DNA of 64,000 nt from Aphrophora alni (taxonomy: Eukaryota; Arthropoda; Insecta; Hemiptera; Aphrophoridae): positions 41,100,368 to 41,164,367 of the forward strand of contig OY740768.1 of assembly GCA_963513935.1 (NCBI GenBank), in the 5' to 3' direction. Numbering within the stretch: position 1 is the first letter of the stretch; each line of letters starts with the position of its first letter. This document shows, one piece after another, positions 25,785 to 35,479 of this stretch. The notes beneath the pieces were generated by a model. It worked only from the letters and a program-made list of their open reading frames with translations, was not told the origin of the DNA and did no database searches. A program made the position numbers and the translations under genes.

Positions 25785-25920
25785 AAGCTATGCCATCTGT
25801 CCGTAGTTGTCTATATGTAAGCATGTTATCGCTACAAAAATTAAGATAGGAACACATAAAATTTGGAGTAGGGGACTATAATGTGATAGTGTGCTCATAG
25901 AAGAACCCTAATGAATTTTT
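25785..25920 (-). repeat. Dispersed repeat family 1, copy C
   Basis: The minus strand reads TTAGGGTTCTTCTATGAGCA, TAGTCCCCTACTCCAAATTT, GTGTTCCTATCTTAATTTTT and GTAGCGATAACATGCTTAC, matching the other family 1 copies. Confidence 0.55.
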
Positions 25921-25977
25921 TTTTTTTTTTTAATAGAATTTAAAGTGTCAAAATCTTGGAATGTCAACAATTCATAT

Positions 25978-25990
25978 TGATAGGAATTAG

Positions 25991-26050
<60 letters not shown>

Positions 26051-26430
26051 AATAATTGTCTAAGTTCTTATTAAGAAGCCAGAGTAACACAATTATTGTA
26101 ACAGGCTTGAAAAAGTTATGAAAGTGCTTGCTTTGCAAGCAAGAAGAGACATCATTAAGCATAAACTGTATATAAAGCTCTTGAGAGAGAGAGAGAGCAG
26201 GTGGTCAGTTGGCCAAAGAAGAATTCCTGGAGGTTTTGCTGATAGCCAGAGGAGATTGGCGAGGAAAAGTCTCCATGGTACAGGAAGAAATCTCAGAAGG
26301 AGAAAGCAAACATAATATACAGTCAAACTTGTAATTACCTGGGGGAAAAAAACCCTCATTAGAGTCATTAAAGTTAAGTTAAGTCTGAAAGTCACTATAG
26401 TTAGAGTTATTCTGGATTCTTGAATGACCA
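25978..26430. mobile_element. Diverged relative of the 10,874-11,486 LTR
   Basis: Begins TGATAGGAATTAGG and shares with the solo LTR, in order, TCTAAGTTCTT, CACAATTATTGTAACAG, CTTGCAAGCAAG, GTCAGTKGGCCAA, GATAGCCAGA and GAGTYATTCTGGAT. A (TA)n run at about 25,992-26,048 has expanded inside it. The 3' limit and target duplication are not identifiable, so it may be truncated. The open frame at 26,118-26,315 lies within this repeat and is not a gene. Confidence 0.65.
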
Positions 26431-28021
26431 CAGAATTCAATTATCTCTCAAATTAAATTAGTTGTAATAAGTGCAGCTAAAGTATTATCCTCAAGGAATT
26501 TGCAAGTCGTTAAATGAAAGTACTGACACCATCTATAGAATTTCTAGTCCCTCTTGTTGGACCTTAAAAGAAATAAGTCTTTAAATATTTAGCATAATCG
26601 TAACGGTAATATATAAGGACAGTATATTTCTTATTTCATGCGTATATTGAACATTAAAATTGGATAGAAAGAAGTTTAATGTACTCTATTTAATTTTTAA
26701 TTTTAAATATAGGCTACATATTATATTTCATTTAAAAATCATCTAAAGGAAAATTTTATTTTATTGAATTTATTAAATTTAAATTTTGGTTGCAACTTTT
26801 TTATCTAAAATGAATTTAATAATATTTTTTATAAAAAAAAAAAAAAATTACATTATTCTTGAATTATTATTAAAGTATATTTAATAAGAAAATTAAAATA
26901 ATTAATCTCTTAGAAGTTTTTACATCTTAACATTACTTTAAAAAACAACATATTTCGTCTAATATTAGAAGACATCAAACAAATAACAGGTTCAAAATTC
27001 AAGTATTAGGCTAAACAAATTTATAAATCATTTTTTTATTTTATGTAAATTTCAGTTTATACGTGCTTTACCAAACACATGTATTAGTTTGAAACAAACT
27101 CATTATTGAAAATCACTTCCTTTCCTCGTTGCAACTGCATGACCTCGTTTCATCACAATCACTTTAATCATTATTCAAAGTTAATTTTTCAAGTTCACGT
27201 TTTTCTCTGGTGAGAATACATCAATTGTTCACATTATGAAAAGGATAATTAAATATTCAGATTGTTTTATTTTACATAAAAAACTTAGTCTTTGCATCCG
27301 TACTTTCCGGGTTACATCATACGTTTGCTGAGTGTGCAAAATTAATAGCTCGAACACTTTCACCTCTAAATGTTCATATTTGATTCAAACGTGATTGAAT
27401 CTTCATCACATAACATTATTTGTTAAAACAGTTTATTTTTATTAAAGAAAAACACTTTCTATTAATACTTTGTCTTTGTTCAAAACTGGACACGATTGTC
27501 CGAGTGACATGCTCTTACTTTGAAAGTTCTATCCAGATTAAATGCTCTTTTTTTGATTCAAACGTAACTAAATTTTTACCACATAACATTTTTTACTAAA
27601 ACAGTTCATTATTATTGAAGAAAACACTTTTCTTAGTACTGTCCGAGACTGGACACGATTATACGAGCGACGATCATTCGCCTTGAAGGTTCTATCTAGA
27701 CTAGACTGAAAATCGGTTGGGGGTAATTCCCAAGTCTTTCGTCTTTGTATACAAAATGTTTGCACTGCACTTTTTAATTATAAAGTTTATAATCATTCTA
27801 ATTATTATAATACATAGAATAAATTTCTCTAATCATTTACCATTATTCATTTTATTTTCTAATTTAGTCTTTATTAATTTATTCAAAGAAAGACAAAATA
27901 CTGTACGTTTCTTGCTTGACTCATCAAGTCTAGGCGTATACCCCACTTTATCTAAGATCAAAGTATATATCCCATTCTGTTTTAGATCAAAGAACTAAAA
28001 ATATACACTATTACAAATACT
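26431..28021. other. AT-rich DNA without recognisable genes
   Basis: An approximate duplication is visible: strings near 27,395-27,500 and 27,560-27,670 (CTTCATCACATAACATTATT / TTACCACATAACATTTTTTA, then GGACACGATTGTCCGAGTGA / GGACACGATTATACGAGCGA) repeat about 165 nt apart. No coding region is supported. Confidence 0.45.
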
Positions 28022-28315
28022 ATGCTATTGCCAAAGACTAAGTTATCCTGTAGAATGAGGAAGACAACTTTTTGTTGTCAGGCTGTGCATAAACTGCTGA
28101 ATTGGTTATCTAAAGACTATAATTTAGAAATCTTTGTATGGAAGTCCAAAACTATGCCCTATGGAATTCTAGGTAAAGATCCAATCAGAACCAGAATAGT
28201 AAATGAACATCAGACTCTAGATCAAGTATCACTAGTCAATGTATTTATTCCCCTAGCAAGACAAGACAATGACAACCCGGCAGTTGGTGGTTGCTTTTTC
28301 CTGCTCAATGCATAG
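28022..28315 (+). CDS. Unrecognised open frame, 97 codons
   Basis: An open frame with less biased composition than its surroundings. It has several Cys/Lys-rich segments (KLSCRMRKTTFCCQAVHK) and a hydrophilic middle (NLEIFVWKSKTMPYGILGKD). No family is recognised, no signal peptide or membrane segment is visible, and no clear start context or splice sites mark it as an exon. It ends about 480 nt before the giant foldback element. It could be a fragment of a decayed mobile element or chance. Confidence 0.2.
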   Translation: MLLPKTKLSCRMRKTTFCCQAVHKLLNWLSKDYNLEIFVWKSKTMPYGILGKDPIRTRIVNEHQTLDQVSLVNVFIPLARQDNDNPAVGGCFFLLNA

Positions 28316-28794
28316 ATTTCTGCTAACACTTTTATGAAGGTCTTATTCATTATAAGGTAGTGTTTATTTAGTTTTCACTTTTATTATTTAGTTTAGTTCA
28401 GTATTATTTAGTGTTTATACATTGGTGTAAAGAAAGTACCGATAATTTCAAAACACCTACAGTATAATGTCATTAAATCAGCCTGATGTAAGCAAAAAGT
28501 AAACATAAGACACTTTTTCTTTCTGAAAAATTATCGGTATTACTCACACTTGAAAAATGAGTACCTGTATCCATTTCAAATATTTATCTGGAGTATGGAA
28601 TAGCAAAACAAACTGTAACAGATATAAAAACAAAACTGAGTACAAAATTTTTTCAGTTACCCTAATAATTAATTAATTATTTCATGTGGAAGACTGGCAA
28701 AAACCACACAAATATTCTTTTGAAGTACAGTATATGGAAAATTAAATAAGTAATAAAAAAATTTTAGCGATATGTTTGTTTCTCAATTATTGTT
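28316..28794. other. AT-rich flank of the foldback element
   Basis: No gene seen. It ends with ATTGTT (28,789-28,794), the left copy of the 6-bp direct repeat that brackets the foldback element. Confidence 0.6.
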
Positions 28795-28828
28795 AGTAGA
28801 GTGTACTACAGTTGAGAACAAAAATGGT

Positions 28829-29160
28829 GGGGGTACCCCCACCCCTCCCCCCTTGGCCCCTCCCCCTTTGCCCCTCCCCCCTTGGCCCCTCCCCCTTTGC
28901 CCCTCCCCCCTTGGCCCCTCCCCCTTGACCCCTCCCCCTTTGCCCCACCCCCTTTGCCCCTGCCCCTCCCCTGTAGGCCCCTCCCCTTTAGGCCCCTTCC
29001 CTTCCCCCATTGGTCCCCCCACCCCGCCCCCTGCCCCTCCCCTTTAGGCCCCCTCCCTTCCCCCATTGGTCCCCCACCTCCCCCCACCCCTCCCCTTGCC
29101 CCTCCCCTGTAGGCCCCTCCCCTTTAGGCCCCTTCCCTTCCCCCACTGGTCCCCCCACCT
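28829..29160. repeat. GC-rich C/T minisatellite, left arm
   Basis: Runs of CCCCTCCCC, CCTTTAGGCCCCT, CCTTGGCCCC and CCCATTGGTCCCCC in tandem. The plus strand is almost pure pyrimidine blocks; the minus strand is G-rich with many GGGG tracts, so quadruplex formation is plausible. Several long frames through it encode only Pro/Leu or Gly/Lys low-complexity chains and are not genes. Confidence 0.9.
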
Positions 29161-29230
29161 GTGACGTATTGTTGTCGAGACACACACAAGACACCATACA
29201 CACATGACGTCATACACTTAACTTTTTTAA

Positions 29231-29300
29231 TACCGGCGGGATTCGAACCTGTGAAGTTTGGATTTGAAGGCGGACACGCTACCGACTGAGCTATCGTGCA
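29231..29300 (-). ncRNA. tRNA-like pol III promoter unit, left arm
   Basis: The minus strand has TAGCTCAGTCGGTAG (full A-box consensus) and, 31 nt later, GGTTCGAATCC (full B-box consensus) followed by CGCCGG. The spacing suits an internal pol III promoter. However, the anticodon stem does not pair and the acceptor ends do not match, so it is not a working tRNA gene. It is probably a SINE-like head or a tRNA relic carried by the foldback element. A 30-nt string starting TAGTATTACAAGTCGGATA lies just outside and again at about 29,696. Confidence 0.6.
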
Positions 29301-29384
29301 TAGTATTACAAGTCGGATAGTTAACGCAGTATATAAGCCGCCATGTTGTAACCGCAATAATGTGTTATATATATAATGTGTTAA

Positions 29385-32300
29385 GATAGTTAACCTAACC
29401 TATAAGTGTCCTACCTTTGCCCATCCACAGCCTATCAGCTGTTACAATAATGTGTTATATAAGTATATAATGTGTTAAGATAGTTAACCTAAAGTTCCCC
29501 ACCTTTACCCATCCACAGCCTATCAGCTGTTACAATAATGTGTTATATATTTATATAATGCGTTAAGATAGTTAACCTAAAGTTTCTCACCTTTGCCCAT
29601 CCACAGCCAATCAGCTGTTACAATAATGTGTTATATATATATATATAATGTGTTACATACTTATATAATGTGTTAGGATAGTTAACCTAACCTCATAGTA
29701 TTACAAGTCGGATATTTAACGCAGTGCCGCCAACGCCAGAACATTTCGTAGAAGTTCGGACACGAACCCCTTACCGTAAGACTTACCGAGTTTTTCGCGA
29801 CCGCGAAAAACTCGCGTACGTCTTACGGTATGGGTTCTGAGTCGTACCTCTAGGTTACTCTGACAACAAATAGTAGTGTCCAAATTGTAATGTGCTTGTG
29901 TTAACCTAACCTATAAGTTTCTGCCTACCACAGCCTATCAGCTGTTACAATAATGTGTTATATATATAATGTGTTATATATAATGTGTTAAGATAGTTAA
30001 CCTAAAGTTTCCTACTTTTACCCATCCACAGCCAATCAGCTGTTACAATAATGTGTTATATATTTATATAATGTGTTATATATGTATATAATGTGTTAAG
30101 ATAGTTAATCCAACCTATGTATGAAAAGTTTTTACCTATGTTCACCACAGCCTACTTGTAACAGTTGGTACAATCAATGTGTATTTATATAATGTGTTAT
30201 ATATTTATATAATGTGTTGAGATAGTTAACCTAACCTATAAGTTTCCTACTTTTGCCTATGTTCACCACAGCCTACTTGAATCAGCTGGTACAATTAATG
30301 TGTTATATATTTATATAATGTGTTATATATGTATATAATGTGTTAAGATAGTTAACCTAACCTATAAGTTTCCCACTTTTGCCTATGTTCACCACAGCCT
30401 ACTTGTAACAGCTGGTACAATAATGTGTTATATATATGTAATGTGTTATATATTTATATAATGTGTTATATAGTTATATAATGTGTTAAGATAGTTAACC
30501 TAACCTAAAGTTTCCTACTTTTGCCTATGTTTACCACAAGTGTCCTACTTTTGAACATCCACAGCCAATCAGCTGTTACAATAATGTGTTATATATAATG
30601 TGTTATATATTTATATAATGTGTTATATAATGTGTTAAGATAGTTAACCTATTAGAGTTTCCTACTTTTGCCCACCACGGCCTAGGTACATTTAATGTGT
30701 ATAATGTGTTAAACGTAGTTTCCTCCGTTGTCTACCAGGGTGTAGCACATGTGTTTAAGTATCGTGTTAGAATATTGTTAACCTAGACTTAATTCCTACT
30801 TTTGCCTATTAACCTAACCTATAAGTGTCCTACTTTTACCCATCCACAGCCAATCAGCTGTTACAATAATGTGTTATATAATTATATAATGTGTTAAGAT
30901 AGTTAACCTAAAGTTTCCTACCTTTGCTCATCCACAGCCAATCAGCTGGTCAATTAATGTGTTATATATATATAATGTGTTATATATTTATATAATGTGT
31001 TAAGATAGTTAACCTAAAGTGTCCTACTTTTACCCATCCACAGCCAATCAGCTGTTACAATAATGTGTTATATATATATAATGTGTTATATATTTATATA
31101 ATGTGTTAAGATAGTTAACCTATAAGTGTCCTACTTTTACCCATCCACAGCCTATAAGCTGTTACAATAATGTGTTATATAATTATATAATGTGTTAAGA
31201 TAGTTAACCTAACCTATAAGTGTCCTACTTTTACCCATCCACAGCCAATCAGCTGGTACAATTAATGTGTTATATATATATATATATATAATGTGTTATA
31301 TATTTATATAATGTGTTATATATTTATATAATGTGTTAAGATAGTTAACCTAACCTATAAGTTTCCTACTTTTACCCATCCACAGCCAATCAGCTGTTAC
31401 AATAATGTGTTATATATATATATATAATGTGTTATATATTTATATAATGTGTTAAGATAGTTAACCTAACCTATAAGTGTCCTACTTTTACCCATCCACA
31501 GCCAATCAGCTGTTACAATAATGTGTTAAGATAGTTAACCTATAAGTGTCCTACTTTTATCCATCCACAGCCTATCAGCTGTTACAATAATGTGTTATAT
31601 AATTATATAATGTGTTAAGATAGTTAACCTAACCTATAAGTTTCCTACCTTTGCCCATCCACAGCCAATCAGCTGGTACAATTAATGTGTTATATATATA
31701 ATGTGTTATATATTTATATAATGTGTTATATAATGTGTTAAGATAGTTAACCTAACCTATAAGTTTCCTACTTTTACCCATCCACAGCCAATCAGCTGTT
31801 ACAATAATGTGTTATATATATATATATATATAATGTGTTATATATTTATATAATGTGTTAAGATAGTTAACCTAACCTATAAGTGTCCTACTTTTACTCA
31901 TCCACAGCCAATCAGCTGTTACAATAATGTGTTATATATATATATATATATATATACAATGTGTTATATATTTATATAATGTGTTAAGATAGTTAACCTA
32001 ACCTATAAGTGTCCTACTTTTACCCATCCACAGCCTATCAGCTGTTACAATAATGTGTTATATAATTATATAATGTGTTAAGATAGTTAACCTAAAGTTT
32101 CCTACTTTTGCCCATCCACAGCCAATCAGCTGGTACAATTATTGTGTTATATATTTTATATAATGTGTTAAGATATAATGTGTTAAGATAGTTAACCTAA
32201 CCTATAAGTTTCCTACATTTGCCCATCCACAGCCTATCAGCTGGTACAATTAATGTGTTATATATAATGTGTTAAGATATAATGTGTTAAGATAGTTAAC

Positions 32301-32600
32301 CTAACCTATAAGTTTCCTACTTTTGCCCATCCACAGCCAATCAGCTGTTACAATAATGTGTTATATACATATATAATGTGTTATATATTTATATAATGTG
32401 TTATATAATGTGTTAAGATAGTTAACCTAACCTATTAGAGTTTCCTACTTTTGCCCACCACGGCCTAGGTACATTTAATGTGTATAATCTGTTAAACGTA
32501 GTTTCCTCCGTTGTCTACCAGGGTGTAGCACATGTTTTTATGTATCGTGTTAAAATATTGTTAACCTAGACTTAATTCCTACTTTTGCCTAAACCTATGC
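29385..32600. repeat. AT-rich satellite array, left arm
   Basis: Roughly 25-30 irregular units of about 80-170 bp built from fixed blocks: TAAGATAGTTAACCTAACCT, ATAAGTTTCCTACTTTTRCC, CATCCACAGCCAATCAGCTG, TTACAATAATGTGTTATATA and TATTTATATAATGTGTT. Length varies mainly by the number of ATAATGTGTTATAT subunits. A divergent type (CCACGGCCTAGGTACATTTA ... CTCCGTTGTCTACCAGGGTG) appears at about 30,660-30,790 and 32,440-32,580. Each unit carries a CAGCTG site. No coding frame. Confidence 0.9.
29772..29830. repeat. 59-nt near-perfect palindrome, left arm
   Basis: The inner arms CGAGTTTTTCGCG (29,787-29,799) and CGCGAAAAACTCG (29,802-29,814) are perfect complements with only 2 nt between them. The outer arms TACCGTAAGAC and GTCTTACGGTA are perfect complements too. 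It is less AT-rich than the satellite around it and has several CpGs. It could extrude as a cruciform or mark the palindromic end of an older insertion. Confidence 0.85.
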
Positions 32601-32625
32601 TTACCACAGTCCAAACGGGTGTTAG

Positions 32626-32979
32626 TCCGGCCACTATTTAACCGAACCGAAATTACCAACCGATTTACCAACCAAATCCAACCGATTTACCAACCGAAAT
32701 ATACTTTTACCAACCGATTTACCAACCACAATATACTTTTACCAACCGATTTACCAACCAAAACCAACCGACATTGCAAAGAAATTTAAAAATCCCATTG
32801 CAATCCCCTACAAGGTAGAGTTAGCGGATGTTGAGTTGGCTACTCTACAGGAAAAAATGCCCGAAATACTATTGGAGCTGCAAACCCACGACTTCTACCT
32901 TATGGATTTGGACATTACACAAGATTTTGTGGGGATCTTTAACAAGCGAGAGATGTGTGAGCATTTACTACGTCATTAA
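32626..32979 (+). CDS. Unknown open frame inside the left arm (conserved-looking C-terminus)
   Basis: Open from an in-frame stop at 32,623 to TAA at 32,977-32,979 (117 codons), with no ATG until 32,857. The first ~45 residues translate the ACCAACCGATTT repeat and are unlikely to be protein. From about 32,770 the composition changes and the frame reads like real protein: IAKKFKNPIAIPYKVELADV, ELATLQEKMPEILLELQTHD, FYLMDLDITQDFVGIFNKRE. AATAAA-type signals follow the stop at once. I do not recognise the family. The DLDITQDFVGIFNK segment, with alternating acidic and hydrophobic residues, looks like a buried strand with conserved Asp. It is most simply the last exon or a decayed remnant of an element-encoded protein. 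An identical copy faces it in the other arm. Confidence 0.4.
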   Translation, partial: SGHYLTEPKLPTDLPTKSNRFTNRNILLPTDLPTTIYFYQPIYQPKPTDIAKKFKNPIAIPYKVELADVELATLQEKMPEILLELQTHDFYLMDLDITQDFVGIFNKREMCEHLLRH

Positions 32980-33250
32980 AAATAAATAAATAAATGTTTT
33001 AAAATAATATTCTTTGTAATTTGTTACCTCCATTCCACCAAAACTCTTTTTAGTAGAGAGATAGATATTTGATGTGACCTTGGAATTGTAGCCGAAAACG
33101 ACACGACCCCCCAACCCCCATTTTTCCTTTTTAAATATATAACGTCGTAACGTTTGTTAGGAACCGATTTACCAAACCGTAGATAAAATTACCAAGATTT
33201 GGTTGGTAAATTGGTTGCAAAAAGTATATTTTGGTTGGTAAATCGGTTGG
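32640..33250. repeat. Nested inverted-repeat unit around the open frame, left arm
   Basis: Left side: repeated ACCAACCGATTTACCAACC with AAATATACTTTT spacers. Right side: the inverse, GGTTGGTAAATYGGTTG with AAAAGTATATTTTGG. The open frame and a ~170-nt tail sit between. The arrangement is that of a small transposon carried inside each arm. Confidence 0.65.
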
Positions 33251-33254
33251 TATT

Positions 33255-34008
33255 GGTTAGGTCAGGTTAGGTTAGGTCTGGTTAGGATAGGTTAGGATAG
33301 GTTAGGTTAGGTTAAGTCTGGTTAGGATAGGTTAGGATAGGTTAGGTTATGTTAGGTTAGGTTAGGATAGGATAGGTTAGGTTAAGTTAGGTTAGGATAG
33401 GTTAGGTTAGGTTAGGATAGGTTATGTTAGGTGAGGTTAGGTTAGGTTAGGATAGGTTAGGTTAGGTTAGGTTTTTAGGAGAATCGTTGTTAGGTTAAGT
33501 TAGGATAGGATAGGTTAGGTTAGGTTAGGATAGGTTAGGTTAGGTTAGGTCTGGTTAGGATAGGTTAGGTTATGTTAGGTTAGGTTAGGATAGGATAGGT
33601 TAGGTTAGGTTAGGATAGGTTAGGTTAGGATAGGTTATGTTAGGTGAGGTTAGGTTAGGTTAGGATAGGTTAGGTTAGGTTAGGTCTGGTTAGGATAGGT
33701 TAGGTTAGGTTAGGATAGATTAGGTTATGTTAGGTTAGGTTAGGATAGGTTAGGTTAGGTTAGGTTAGGATAGGTTAGGTTAGGTTAGGATAGGTTATGT
33801 TAGGTGAGGTTAGGTTAGATTAGGATAGGTTAGGTTAGGTTAGGTTAGGTTTTTAGGAGAATGGTTGTTAGGTTAGGTTAGGATAGGTTAGGTTAGGTTA
33901 GGTTAGGTTAGGATAGGTTAGGTTAGGTTAGGATAGGTTATGTTAGGTTAGGTTAGGTTAGGTTAGGATAGGTTAGGTTAGGTTAGGTTAGGTTAGGTTT
34001 TTAGGAGA
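33255..34008 (+). repeat. Degenerate TTAGG telomere-type array, left arm
   Basis: About 750 bp of pentamers, mostly TTAGG, with recurrent variants ATAGG, TCTGG, TTATG, TGAGG and TAAGG. The array is organised into higher-order blocks by the recurring string GTTTTTAGGAGAATSGTTG (near 33,475, 33,848 and 34,000). The G-rich strand runs 5' to 3' toward the centre of the foldback element. The variants show it is not maintained by telomerase here. Confidence 0.9.
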
Positions 34009-34024
34009 ATGGTTGCCACACGCC

Positions 34025-34057
34025 TACCAACCTCCGTCCCACCCCTACCATCTCCCG
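34025..34057. other. Unpaired centre of the foldback element
   Basis: The 33 nt (TACCAACCTCCG...CTCCCG) do not pair with each other. They are flanked by GTTGCCACACGCC and its complement. It is C-rich, with no recognised signal. Confidence 0.7.
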
Positions 34058-34074
34058 GGCGTGTGGCAACCATT

Positions 34075-34832
34075 CTCCTAAAAACCTAACCTAACCTAAC
34101 CTAACCTAACCTATCCTAACCTAACCTAACCTAACCTAACATAACCTATCCTAATCTAACCTAACCTATCCTAACCTAACCTAACCTAACCTAACCTATC
34201 CTAACCTAACCTAACAACCATTCTCCTAAAAACCTAACCTAACCTAACCTAACCTATCCTAATCTAACCTAACCTCACCTAACATAACCTATCCTAACCT
34301 AACCTAACCTATCCTAACCTAACCTAACCTAACCTATCCTAACCTAACCTAACATAACCTAATCTATCCTAACCTAACCTAACCTATCCTAACCAGACCT
34401 AACCTAACCTAACCTATCCTAACCTAACCTAACCTCACCTAACATAACCTATCCTAACCTAACCTATCCTAACCTAACCTAACCTATCCTATCCTAACCT
34501 AACCTAACATAACCTAACCTATCCTAACCAGACCTAACCTAACCTAACCTATCCTAACCTAACCTAACCTATCCTATCCTAACTTAACCTAACAACGATT
34601 CTCCTAAAAACCTAACCTAACCTAACCTATCCTAACCTAACCTAACCTCACCTAACATAACCTATCCTAACCTAACCTAACCTATCCTAACCTAACTTAA
34701 CCTAACCTATCCTATCCTAACCTAACCTAACATAACCTAACCTATCCTAACCTATCCTAACCAGACTTAACCTAACCTAACCTATCCTAACCTATCCTAA
34801 CCAGACCTAACCTAACCTAACCTAACCAATAC
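34075..34832 (-). repeat. Degenerate TTAGG telomere-type array, right arm
   Basis: Reverse complement of 33,255-34,008: CCTAA pentamers with the same variants in the same order, as far as could be followed. Together with the left block it forms a head-to-head (TTAGG)n-(CCTAA)n junction. Confidence 0.9.
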
Positions 34833-35445
34833 CAACCGATTTACCAACCAAAATATACTTTTTGCAACCAATTTACCAACCAAATCTTGGTAATTTTATC
34901 TACGGTTTGGTAAATCGGTTCCTAACAAACGTTACGACGTTATATATTTAAAAAGGAAAAATGGGGGTTGGGGGGTCGTGTCGTTTTCGGCTACAATTCC
35001 AAGGTCACATCAAATATCTATCTCTCTACTAAAAAGAGTTTTGGTGGAATGGAGGTAACAAATTACAAAGAATATTATTTTAAAACATTTATTTATTTAT
35101 TTTTAATGACGTAGTAAATGCTCACACATCTCTCGCTTGTTAAAGATCCCCACAAAATCTTGTGTAATGTCCAAATCCATAAGGTAGAAGTCGTGGGTTT
35201 GCAGCTCCAATAGTATTTCGGGCATTTTTTCCTGTAGAGTAGCCAACTCAACATCCGCTAACTCTACCTTGTAGGGGATTGCAATGGGATTTTTAAATTT
35301 CTTTGCAATGTCGGTTGGTTTTGGTTGGTAAATCGGTTGGTAAAAGTATATTGTGGTTGGTAAATCGGTTGGTAAAAGTATATTTCGGTTGGTAAATCGG
35401 TTGGATTTGGTTGGTAAATCGGTTGGTAATTTCGGTTCGGTTAAA
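34833..35445. repeat. Nested inverted-repeat unit, right arm
   Basis: Mirror of 32,640-33,250, including the GGTTGGTAAATCGGTTGG arrays on both sides of the open frame. Confidence 0.65.
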
Positions 35446-35456
35446 TAGTGGCCGGA
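35103..35456 (-). CDS. Unknown open frame inside the right arm (mirror copy)
   Basis: Identical by reading to the plus-strand frame at 32,626-32,979, in opposite orientation, with the stop at 35,103-35,105 and the upstream in-frame stop at 35,457-35,459. The two copies converge on the TTAGG core. Identity across both may reflect gene conversion between arms rather than selection, so it is not independent evidence that the protein is functional. Confidence 0.4.
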   Translation of the reverse strand, partial: SGHYLTEPKLPTDLPTKSNRFTNRNILLPTDLPTTIYFYQPIYQPKPTDIAKKFKNPIAIPYKVELADVELATLQEKMPEILLELQTHDFYLMDLDITQDFVGIFNKREMCEHLLRH

Positions 35457-35479
35457 CTAACACCCGTTTGGACTGTGGT

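Noticed and set aside
26118..26315. Gene of 65 codons rich in Arg
   Set aside because: It lies wholly in a repeat related to the solo LTR at 10,874, where the corresponding frame is not kept.
29231..29300. Working tRNA gene
   Set aside because: A and B boxes are perfect, but the anticodon stem does not pair and the acceptor ends are not complementary.
28772..29357. Several overlapping long frames on both strands (and their mirror images at 38,709-39,403)
   Set aside because: They translate the GC-rich minisatellite into Pro/Leu or Gly/Lys strings, or run through the tRNA-like unit. They are composition artefacts.
33255..34832. Chromosome end or assembled telomere
   Set aside because: The TTAGG blocks are internal, degenerate, inward-facing and flanked by kilobases of other sequence on both sides.
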